A stretch of 64,000 nucleotides of DNA from Acidimicrobiia bacterium (GTDB lineage Bacteria > Actinomycetota > Acidimicrobiia > Acidimicrobiales > Bin134). Where the stretch lies: positions 62,001 to 126,000 of the forward strand of contig JAJDUJ010000025.1 in the NCBI GenBank assembly GCA_022826705.1, given 5' to 3'. Shown here piece by piece: positions 51,455 through 58,226 of this stretch (within the stretch, counting starts at the first letter, position 1; each line of letters begins with the position of its first letter). The translations under genes were made by a program, and so were the position numbers. The notes below the pieces were generated by a model, which saw only the letters and a list, made by a program, of their open reading frames with translations, made no database searches and was not told the DNA's origin.

Positions 51455-51958
51455 GTGACCGACGCCGGGTTCACCCACCTGGATCCCCTCGGCCGGGCCC
51501 GCATGGTGGACGTTACTCCCAAGGATCCCTCGCACCGCCGGGCCATTGCCCGGGCCAAGGTGTTCATGAGCGCCGACACCGCGTCGGCGGTGGCTCGGGG
51601 GGCCATCGGCAAGGGGGATGTGCTGGCGGTGGCCCGGGTGGCGGGCATCCAAGCGGCCAAGCGCACTCCCGAGCTCATCCCGCTGTGCCACCCGCTCCTG
51701 GTGGGTGCGGTGCTGGTGAACTTCAGGATCGAAGACACCCACATCGAGATCGAAGCCGAGGTGGAAACGGTGGATCGGACGGGGGTGGAGATGGAGGCCC
51801 TCACCGCCTGCTCGGTGGCCGCACTGACCGTCTACGACATGTGCAAGTCGCGGGACAAGGAGATGGTGATCGGCGAGGTCGCATTGTGGGAGAAGTCGGG
51901 TGGACGCTCCGGCCACTACCGCCGCACGGGGAGCACTGACGCGCCCTACGACGATTGA
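51455..51958 (+). CDS. moaC: Cyclic pyranopterin monophosphate synthase MoaC
   Basis: 167-residue enzyme that turns the MoaA product into cyclic pyranopterin monophosphate. Motifs: MVDVTPKDPSHRRAIA, ELIPLCHPLLV with the active-site Cys-His, GVEMEALTACSVAALTVYDMCK and the C-terminal KSGGRSG. GTG 51455 follows GGAGGAG. moaE, moaD and moaB were not found in the window. Confidence 0.95.
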   Translation: MTDAGFTHLDPLGRARMVDVTPKDPSHRRAIARAKVFMSADTASAVARGAIGKGDVLAVARVAGIQAAKRTPELIPLCHPLLVGAVLVNFRIEDTHIEIEAEVETVDRTGVEMEALTACSVAALTVYDMCKSRDKEMVIGEVALWEKSGGRSGHYRRTGSTDAPYDD

Positions 51959-52166
51959 GTCGCCACTGCGAACAATCGGTGGATACAGCGGGTGGCGTGG
52001 GTGGACTTTTTGCAGTAGAACCTTAACAAGTGTCAACCAGCCGTAATGTCCGTCGGCAGATGGTCACGAAGCGCCCGGTCATCCTTCGGGAGGAGTTGAG
52101 GCGCGACTATCCACCATTGAGCGCGCGGTCACGGCTTACCATTAATTCTGCAAGGGACCCCCGAGA

Positions 52167-52694
52167 TTGGTGACGTCAGTGTTGCTAATGATCTTGGCAG
52201 CCGCTTGGGCTGCCTTTTTGATTCCGCCCCTGATCCGCCGAGCGCGCAACGGCCAGTTCAGGGGCAGGCGTCGTTCGTCCCAACTCGGTTTTGGCCTTCC
52301 CATTCGCTCGGTGCATCCCCGCCTCGCTGAGCGGGGGGCAATGTCGGCACCGGTGGTCGCTCTTCGGCCCAATATCGCTTTGCCCCCTCGGGTGTACGCT
52401 TCTCAGATGGGGTCGAATTCGACTCGGGGCATTCCCCGCACCTCAATCGATGCCCGCCGCCGTCGGCGCCGCATTCTGGTGACCCTCATATTCAGTGCGC
52501 TGGCCACGTTTGTCTTTGCCGTTTATTTCGGCGGCTTTGCCCTTGTGGTTCATCTGCTGATTGACGCCCTCCTGCTGGGCTACGCCATGATGCTGGTGCA
52601 GCACCAGCGCACCCGCGAGGAGCGTCTCAACCCCATCGACGTGGATGCCCCGCAGTCCCGATCTTGGGACGTGGCCTCCGGCGGCCAGCGCTGA
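52167..52694 (+). CDS. GlpR/SepX-like divisome membrane protein
   Basis: 175-residue protein with one N-terminal helix (about 3-22, ending in IPPLIRRAR), a basic cytoplasmic loop of about 75 residues, then two close helices (about 103-119 and 122-144) after an RRRRRR cluster, and a charged tail. This is the layout of SepX/GlpR, the membrane protein that recruits gephyrin-like Glp and acts in actinobacterial cell division. Position after moeA and moaC supports it. The start may be TTG 52167 or GTG 52170. TACCAT at 52137-52142 may be its -10. The 208-bp gap upstream shows nothing else I can name. Confidence 0.7.
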   Translation: MVTSVLLMILAAAWAAFLIPPLIRRARNGQFRGRRRSSQLGFGLPIRSVHPRLAERGAMSAPVVALRPNIALPPRVYASQMGSNSTRGIPRTSIDARRRRRRILVTLIFSALATFVFAVYFGGFALVVHLLIDALLLGYAMMLVQHQRTREERLNPIDVDAPQSRSWDVASGGQR

Positions 52695-52750
52695 CCTTTC
52701 CTTCGTCCTCTTCCCGCTGATTCCAGTCGTTGCCTGGGCGCGACCCCCAC

Positions 52751-52756
52751 TAATCT
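52751..52756 (+). promoter_or_regulatory. -10 box for tRNA-Ala
   Basis: TAATCT, 13 nt before the mature tRNA 5' end; TTGCCT at 52730-52735 is a possible -35 with a short 15-nt spacer. Confidence 0.4.
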
Positions 52757-52769
52757 GTGCGGCAACCTT

Positions 52770-52843
52770 GGGGCTGTAGCTCAGTTGGCTAGAGCGCCTC
52801 GTTCGCAACGAGGAGGCCGGCGGTTCGAGTCCGCTCAGCTCCA
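52770..52843 (+). tRNA. tRNA-Ala (anticodon CGC)
   Basis: 74-nt cloverleaf. The acceptor GGGGCTG pairs with CAGCTCC including one G-U pair; the D arm starts TAGCTCAG; the anticodon stem CCTCG/CGAGG holds loop TTCGCAA, giving CGC for GCG codons; and the T loop is TTCGAGT. The discriminator base is A and the CCA end is not encoded. Confidence 0.95.
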
Positions 52844-52859
52844 CATCTCGGCCTGCCGG

Positions 52860-52865
52860 TAACTT
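52860..52865 (+). promoter_or_regulatory. -10 box for the phosphotransferase operon
   Basis: TAACTT, 8 nt before ATG 52874, directly after the tRNA. Confidence 0.4.
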
Positions 52866-52873
52866 CTCTGCCT

Positions 52874-53878
52874 ATGACCAGTGAATTCGACGCTGCGCTG
52901 AAGGGCTTCATTCGGCGACGCCTTGGGGATGTCGATGGGCTGAGAGTGGAGGGCGAGGCTCGAGTCACCGGTGGGCAGTCGAGGGAGAACTGGCCGTTCG
53001 ACCTGTTCTGGGAAGAGGGCGGGAAGTCGCACCATCGCCGATTGTTCCTTCGGCGCGATCCGGTGGGCAGCGTGCTCGAGACCGACCGCAGGGTGGAGTA
53101 TGAGGTGCTGCGGCGGTTGCACGACCAGCCGGTGCGGGCGCCCGAGGTGGTGTGGCTGGATGCCGACGGATCGGAACTGGGTCGCCCTGCGATGGTTATG
53201 ACCCGCTATGACGGGCACAACGACCACTACATACTTCAGGGAGGCAGCAGCCAGCTCGACGAGGACACCCGGGCCGGCATCGCTTCGCAGATGGTGGACC
53301 TGATGATCGAGATCCACGCCCTGGATTGGAAGGACGCCGGACTTAACGATGTGCTGGCCGTGCCCGCCGATCCGGCGGAGGCGGCCATCGACGAATGGGC
53401 CGCGGTGATCGAACGCCAGTCGTTGGAGCCTCAGCCGTTGCTGGCCCTGATAGAGCAGTGGCTGCGGCGGAACCGGCCGGATCCCGGCGAGATCACCGTT
53501 GTCCACGGTGACATCAAGCCGGGCAATGTGCTGTTCGACGGCCACCAGGTGCAGGTATTGCTGGATTGGGAGACCGTCCACTTGGGGGACCCGGCTGAAG
53601 ATTTGGGTTGGGTGACGAATCCGGTTCGCCGGATTGAGCACCAGATTCCCGGCCGCTGGGAGGCGGAAGAACTCCTGTCGGCCTATGAGACTCGCACTGG
53701 TCGGACTGTCGACCGGAATGCGATGCGATTCTGGCAGGTGCTCGCCAACTACAAGCTGGTGGCCATCGTGATGACAGGGGTGCGCAGCTTCTGTGACGGT
53801 CGCACCCTTCGGGTGTGGGCCGGGGCTGGACTTCTAGGAAATGTGTTGTTGGCCCAGACTGCGGAGGAGCTGAGATGA
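52874..53878 (+). CDS. APH-family phosphotransferase, LvaA-like candidate hydroxyacyl-CoA kinase
   Basis: 334-residue kinase-like protein. Catalytic loop VVHGDIKPGNVLFDG and metal motif LLDWETVHLGDPAEDLGW are intact. Its stop overlaps the start of a small helical gene as ATGA. In Pseudomonas putida the levulinate operon pairs a phosphotransferase (LvaA) with a small protein (LvaB) to phosphorylate 4-hydroxyacyl-CoA before an acyl-CoA dehydrogenase-like enzyme removes the phosphate. An acyl-CoA dehydrogenase and ligase lie 8-9 kb downstream. The role is inferred from arrangement, not shown. Confidence 0.8.
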   Translation: MTSEFDAALKGFIRRRLGDVDGLRVEGEARVTGGQSRENWPFDLFWEEGGKSHHRRLFLRRDPVGSVLETDRRVEYEVLRRLHDQPVRAPEVVWLDADGSELGRPAMVMTRYDGHNDHYILQGGSSQLDEDTRAGIASQMVDLMIEIHALDWKDAGLNDVLAVPADPAEAAIDEWAAVIERQSLEPQPLLALIEQWLRRNRPDPGEITVVHGDIKPGNVLFDGHQVQVLLDWETVHLGDPAEDLGWVTNPVRRIEHQIPGRWEAEELLSAYETRTGRTVDRNAMRFWQVLANYKLVAIVMTGVRSFCDGRTLRVWAGAGLLGNVLLAQTAEELR

Positions 53879-54243
53879 GACCCACGCTGAGTGAGCAGAT
53901 TGAGGGTGCCCGCCGGGTGCTGGTGGAGTTGGCCGCGCCCGAGGTGTCTGACCCCTATGTGCAGGAGCAGATCTCCTTCGCGTCCGCCGCCTTGGAGCGG
54001 GTCGCGACACGGTGGCCCGAGGTGCTGCCCGACCTGGTGACCGACATCCGGGCGCTGGAAGAGGTCTTGGGCATCGAACCCGCGGAGCTGGCCGAAGCCG
54101 TGCCGGGGGTGGTCCACTTGGCTGCCGCCGAGGAGTACCACCGGGAACTGCGGGCCCGGCTCACCGATGAGATTATGAGCGGGCCTGTGCCGTCCCCCGC
54201 GGTGCGGGCCTACTTGGCTGAATCAACAGAAAGGCTGAAGTAG
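53875..54243 (+). CDS. Small helical protein coupled to phosphotransferase (DUF6285/LvaB-like)
   Basis: 122-residue soluble protein, almost entirely helical by composition (Ala, Glu, Leu, Arg), with EQIEGARRVLVEL, ISFASAALERVATRW and HRELRARLTDEIM helices. No catalytic motif or signal peptide. ATG overlaps the phosphotransferase stop (ATGA) and the next gene starts 2 nt after its stop, so it is the middle of a tight three-gene unit. Size and position match the small partner (LvaB, DUF6285-type) of hydroxyacyl-CoA kinases; I did not recognise a conserved signature, so this is tentative. Confidence 0.65.
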   Translation: MRPTLSEQIEGARRVLVELAAPEVSDPYVQEQISFASAALERVATRWPEVLPDLVTDIRALEEVLGIEPAELAEAVPGVVHLAAAEEYHRELRARLTDEIMSGPVPSPAVRAYLAESTERLK

Positions 54244-54245
54244 CC

Positions 54246-55355
54246 ATGCTCGGACCCCTAGACGACACCCTGTGGCACCAGATTGCCGAGCCGTTCGAAC
54301 ACGTCGGCACGTCTGATCCCCGATTCTTCGACCGCTACTGGTTTGCGATCTACGACCCGGCGGGGGAGGCCGCGGTGCAGTTCACCATGGGGTCGTACAA
54401 CAACATGAACGTGATCGACGGCGGTGTGGTGATGGTGCGGGGCGGCACCCAGCACAATCTGCGGGCGTCGCGGGCGCTGCGCCCCCGCTTGGAGCCCGAG
54501 GTGGGGCCGATGCGGGTGGAGCCGACGGTCCCACTGGAGGAGCTGCGGATGATCTTGGCCCCCGGCGACCACTCCATCGCCTGTGATCTGGTGTGGCGGG
54601 CCGAGCTTGCTCCCGAGATCGAGAAGCCCCATGTGGAGCGGGAGCGAGGCCGTGTGACCCAGGACTACCAGCGGTTCAATCAAGTAGGCGTGGTGGACGG
54701 CTGGATCAAGGCGGGCGATGAGCGCCTCGAAGTGGCCAACTGGTGGGGCGGCCGGGACCATTCCTGGGGGGTGCGTCCGGCGATGGGCATTCCCGAGCCG
54801 GTTACCGGCCCGCCCCGACAGCACAGTGAGGTCGGCACGCTGTTCTACTTCCTGTTCTTCTCGACCAATCGCCGGGCTGGCCACGTGCAGATCATGGAGC
54901 GGGGCCCCGAGCGGGTATACCTCACCGGGCTCATCCGAGACCGGGATGCCCCCGATGTGGACCGCCACGTGACCCAGGCCGATCTGTCGCTCGACTTCTT
55001 CGAGGGCACCCGGCGATTCTCATCGGCCGACATGGCGGTGCGCCTGGACGACGGGCGCTCATTGCGGCTGGGCTCGGCGCCGCTGGGCTCGGCGGTGGAC
55101 ATGGCCGGACTGGGCTACAGCGGCGGGTGGAACGACGAGCTCGGCCTCGGCGTGTACCGGGGCGAGTCCTACCTGGAGCACGAGATCTGGGACGTGAGCC
55201 ATCCCGCCGACGTGGTGAGGGCCTCAGGCGAGGTGTTCACGCCTATGCACCGCATCGCCCCGGTCACCGTTACCACCGACGACCCCGACGAGACCGGCAC
55301 CGGCAGCCTCACCATGATCGCCAACGGCCGCCTCCCCCAATACGGCTTGGACTGA
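54246..55355 (+). CDS. Lipocalin-like (CrtC/AttH, DUF7064/7065-like) protein
   Basis: 369-residue soluble protein rich in beta strand. The marker is NWWGGRDHSWGVRP at about 165-178, reminiscent of the GxRDHSWG motif of two-lipocalin-domain proteins related to carotenoid 1,2-hydratase (CrtC) and AttH. These are thought to bind or hydrate isoprenoid or lipid ligands. No signal peptide. Third gene of the phosphotransferase unit, 2 nt after the small helical gene, so it may bind or modify the same substrate. Function unknown. Confidence 0.65.
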   Translation: MLGPLDDTLWHQIAEPFEHVGTSDPRFFDRYWFAIYDPAGEAAVQFTMGSYNNMNVIDGGVVMVRGGTQHNLRASRALRPRLEPEVGPMRVEPTVPLEELRMILAPGDHSIACDLVWRAELAPEIEKPHVERERGRVTQDYQRFNQVGVVDGWIKAGDERLEVANWWGGRDHSWGVRPAMGIPEPVTGPPRQHSEVGTLFYFLFFSTNRRAGHVQIMERGPERVYLTGLIRDRDAPDVDRHVTQADLSLDFFEGTRRFSSADMAVRLDDGRSLRLGSAPLGSAVDMAGLGYSGGWNDELGLGVYRGESYLEHEIWDVSHPADVVRASGEVFTPMHRIAPVTVTTDDPDETGTGSLTMIANGRLPQYGLD

Positions 55356-55366
55356 TCGCCGAGCGG

Positions 55367-56197
55367 TTAAGGCGAGTCGGGGAGGTTGGTGAAGCCCCGG
55401 CCGTCGGCGCGGCGGTACCAGCCCTGGGCGGTCATGGTGCCGCCGTCCACCGGGATGGTTTGGCCGGTCATGAAGCGCGACTGGTCGGAAGCCAAGAACA
55501 GGGCCACCTCGGCGAAGTCGTCGGGGTTGCCGAAGCGGCGCAGGGGGATATTCCGGGTTACCTGCTCGAGGGGACGCTCCCGCAGCATCTGGTCGAGCGG
55601 GGTTTGCAGGGTGACGGCCATGTCGGGAGCGATGGCGTTGACCCGGATGTTCTGGTCGGCCATCTCCAGGGCGATGGATCGGGTGAAGGCGATGATGGCG
55701 GCGTTGGACGCCGAGTACACCGCGATTCGGGGCATGGCTCGCATGGCCTCAACCGTGGACACGTTCACGATGGTGCCGCCGCCCCCCTCCACCATGGTGG
55801 GCAGAAAGGCATGCGTGCAGCGCAGTACATGGCGAAAGGTGATGTTGATCTGGGCGTCCCAGTCGGCTTCGGTGGTCCTGATGAACTTGCCCGCACCCGG
55901 CCGGTAGTCGCCCACGTTATTCACCAGCACATTCACCTGGCCGTCGCCAAAGTCCACGGCGGCCTGGTGGAACTCAGCCACCACATCGGCGTCGGTGATG
56001 TCGCCCACCACTGCGATGGCCCGCCCCCCGGCGTCGGTGATGTCGCCCACTGCGGCGTTGGCCAGTTCGGAATCAATGTCGTTGACCACCACGGCTGCTC
56101 CCGCTTCGGCGAACAATCGGGAGATTCCGCCCCCGATTCCCCCGCCTCCTCCAGTTACGGCCGCGATCTTGTTGGCTAATGGTGTTGCACTCGGCAT
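55367..56197 (-). CDS. SDR-family protein with Asn replacing the catalytic Lys
   Basis: 276-residue protein with all other classical SDR marks: TGGGGGIGGGIS cofactor motif at 15-26, LVNNVG, Ser147 (VNVSTVE), Tyr161 and a C-terminal GQTIPVDGG. The YxxxK motif reads YSASN, so Lys165 is replaced by Asn (codon AAC). The Lys normally binds NAD(P) ribose and lowers the Tyr pKa. The protein may be slow, use another base, or be non-catalytic. Convergent with the lipocalin-like gene (11-bp gap) and divergent from an intact SDR. Confidence 0.82.
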   Translation of the reverse strand: MPSATPLANKIAAVTGGGGGIGGGISRLFAEAGAAVVVNDIDSELANAAVGDITDAGGRAIAVVGDITDADVVAEFHQAAVDFGDGQVNVLVNNVGDYRPGAGKFIRTTEADWDAQINITFRHVLRCTHAFLPTMVEGGGGTIVNVSTVEAMRAMPRIAVYSASNAAIIAFTRSIALEMADQNIRVNAIAPDMAVTLQTPLDQMLRERPLEQVTRNIPLRRFGNPDDFAEVALFLASDQSRFMTGQTIPVDGGTMTAQGWYRRADGRGFTNLPDSP

Positions 56198-56276
56198 GCG
56201 GGGTTTCTAGCGCATCCCGTGTAGTGCTGCTCACATCGCGGCGCCGTTCGCGTTGGGCCGGTGCCGGAGTCGTTGC

Positions 56277-56282
56277 CAAGAT
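56277..56282 (+). promoter_or_regulatory. Possible -10 box for SDR at 56289
   Basis: CAAGAT, 6 nt before ATG 56289. Confidence 0.3.
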
Positions 56283-56288
56283 GTCGGC

Positions 56289-57101
56289 ATGAGCAATCGC
56301 TTGAACGGAAGGGTGGCCATCGTCACCGGAGGGGCCAACGGTTTGGGAGAGGCCATCGCCGGCAAGTTTGCCTCCGAAGGCGCACTGGTGGTGATCGCCG
56401 ATGTCGACGAGCCGGCCATGGAACAGGTGGGGGGCGAACTGGGAGTGGAGACCTCCCTCTGCGACGTGTCGGACCGGGCGTCGGTGCAGGCGCTGGTGGA
56501 CGGGGTGGTGGAGCGCCACGGGCGGCTCGACATCATGGTGGCCAACGCCGGAATCGCCAACTCCCCCAAGTATTTGGACATAGACGACGAGTTCTGGGGC
56601 CGGATGATCGACGTGAACCTCACCGGGGTGTTCTTGTGCAACCAGATCGCGGCTCGCCACATGGTGGCGCGAGGCAATGGCGGCGTGTTGTTGAACACCG
56701 CGTCCATCCTCGGGGCTGAGGGCAACCCCCAGACGCCGGCGTACGCCGCCTCGAAGGCCGGGGTGATCTCGCTGACCCGCAGTGGGGCCATGGCGCTGGG
56801 AGAATTCGGCATCCGGGTGAACGCGGTGGGGCCGGGCTACATGAAGACCCGAATGACCGAAGGGCTGCGGGCAGTGCCGGAGTTGGAGAAGTCGCTGGCT
56901 GAGATGGTGCCGCTGAACCGATTCGGCGAGGCAAGCGACATCGCCGACGCTGCGGTTTTTCTGGCCAGCGACGAGGCCTCCTACATCACCGGCCACACCC
57001 TGTTTGTGGACGGCGGCTGGCTCACCCACCACCTTCCCGCTCGCACCGAGGAGCAAGAGGAAACCCGCCTTCGCGCCCAAGCCGAGGCCGAAGCCCGCTG
57101 A
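56289..57101 (+). CDS. Short-chain dehydrogenase/reductase
   Basis: 270-residue classical SDR with an intact active site: TGGANGLG cofactor motif, ADVDE after the second strand (an acidic end favouring NAD over NADP), VANAG, Ser in NTASILG, and YAASKAG. A GHTLFVDGG motif ends the fold and a charged tail of about 25 residues follows. ATG 56289 is preferred to an earlier in-frame start at 56253. Substrate unknown; it may serve the acyl-CoA pathway encoded around it. Confidence 0.85.
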   Translation: MSNRLNGRVAIVTGGANGLGEAIAGKFASEGALVVIADVDEPAMEQVGGELGVETSLCDVSDRASVQALVDGVVERHGRLDIMVANAGIANSPKYLDIDDEFWGRMIDVNLTGVFLCNQIAARHMVARGNGGVLLNTASILGAEGNPQTPAYAASKAGVISLTRSGAMALGEFGIRVNAVGPGYMKTRMTEGLRAVPELEKSLAEMVPLNRFGEASDIADAAVFLASDEASYITGHTLFVDGGWLTHHLPARTEEQEETRLRAQAEAEAR

Positions 57102-57117
57102 CGCAGCTCGGAGGGGG

Positions 57118-58128
57118 CTATCTGCGGCGTCGTCGGGCCCGGTCGAGGTCTTGGTCGGCCAACTCTTCGGCCAACTCCAAGTAGCGCCGCAGGCGGCCAG
57201 GGTCCACGTTGCCGGCCACTGCGCAGTCAGGCTCGCCCTGGTGCCAGCAATCCTCGGCAAAGCGGCACTCGTGGTCGAGGGCGTCGATCTCGGCGTAGGC
57301 CGCGGCCAACCCTTCCCACGCATCCCACGGTCCTACGGCTCGGATGCCGGGCGTGTCTACGATCGATCCACCGCCGGGCAGCGCGATGAGACGCCGCGCG
57401 ATGGTGGTGTGGCGGCCCCGGGCGTCGCCCGCCCGCACCTCCTGAGTGGCCTGCACCTCGTCGCCCACCAACGCGTTGATGAGCGTCGACTTGCCCACTC
57501 CCGACGGTCCCAGCAGCGCCAGAGTACGGCCCCCCTCCAGCAGGGCGGTCAGATTGTCGAGCCCCTCGCCCCGCAACGCGGCAGTGATCACCACCGTGGC
57601 CCCCGGGGCCAGAACGGCGGCCTTTTCGGCATCCCGCTCGGGATAACGGCGAAGATCGGCTTTGGCCAGGATCACCGCCACCGTCGCGCCCGACTGCCAG
57701 CCAACCACGCAGAAGCGCTCCAGTTGGGCCGGGTTGATGCGCCGGTCGAGACCGTGTACCACCCCAACAACGTCGGCGTTGGCCACCAGCGTTTGGGCCC
57801 GGGCGTGCTCGGCTGGATCTCGCCTTACCACCAGCGTGCGTCGCTCCAGCACTTGCTCCACCACGGGGCTGTCGTCGAGGTCGGGAACGACGGTGACCCA
57901 GTCGCCGGTCACCGGGGCCACATCGCCTTGGGCTCGAAGGGAATCGGACGAGACTCGGATCTGGCCCTCGTCGGTAATCACCTCGCACTCACCACGGTCC
58001 ACCTGCACCACTCGGCCCAGTTGTCCTGCCTGACTCTGGGCCAGTTCCCGCCACCGCTGGTCGACGCCCAGGGCCTCCAACGGCGTCATTGGGTGCTGAA
58101 TAGCGTGAGTGCCATATTCCGGCTCCAT
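57118..58128 (-). CDS. rsgA: Ribosome small-subunit GTPase RsgA
   Basis: 336-residue circularly permuted GTPase that checks late 30S assembly. Domain order: OB-fold (about 40-110), then G4 LAKADL, G1 GPSGVGKST and G3 DTPGIR in the permuted order, then a zinc knuckle CRFAEDCWHQGEPDC (C-x5-C-x-H-x5-C). Basic tail RARRRRR. G4 has Ala where most have Asn (usually NKxD), a variant to note. Convergent with the SDR upstream in coordinates. Confidence 0.93.
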   Translation of the reverse strand: MEPEYGTHAIQHPMTPLEALGVDQRWRELAQSQAGQLGRVVQVDRGECEVITDEGQIRVSSDSLRAQGDVAPVTGDWVTVVPDLDDSPVVEQVLERRTLVVRRDPAEHARAQTLVANADVVGVVHGLDRRINPAQLERFCVVGWQSGATVAVILAKADLRRYPERDAEKAAVLAPGATVVITAALRGEGLDNLTALLEGGRTLALLGPSGVGKSTLINALVGDEVQATQEVRAGDARGRHTTIARRLIALPGGGSIVDTPGIRAVGPWDAWEGLAAAYAEIDALDHECRFAEDCWHQGEPDCAVAGNVDPGRLRRYLELAEELADQDLDRARRRRR

Positions 58129-58226
58129 GTGGTGGGTCTATTGGCCCAAACGGTGGAAAATCACAATAGCCTTAGTGCCACACAGCCGGATAAAGAACGA
58201 CCGGCCTAGCTGATCGGAATGCATAC

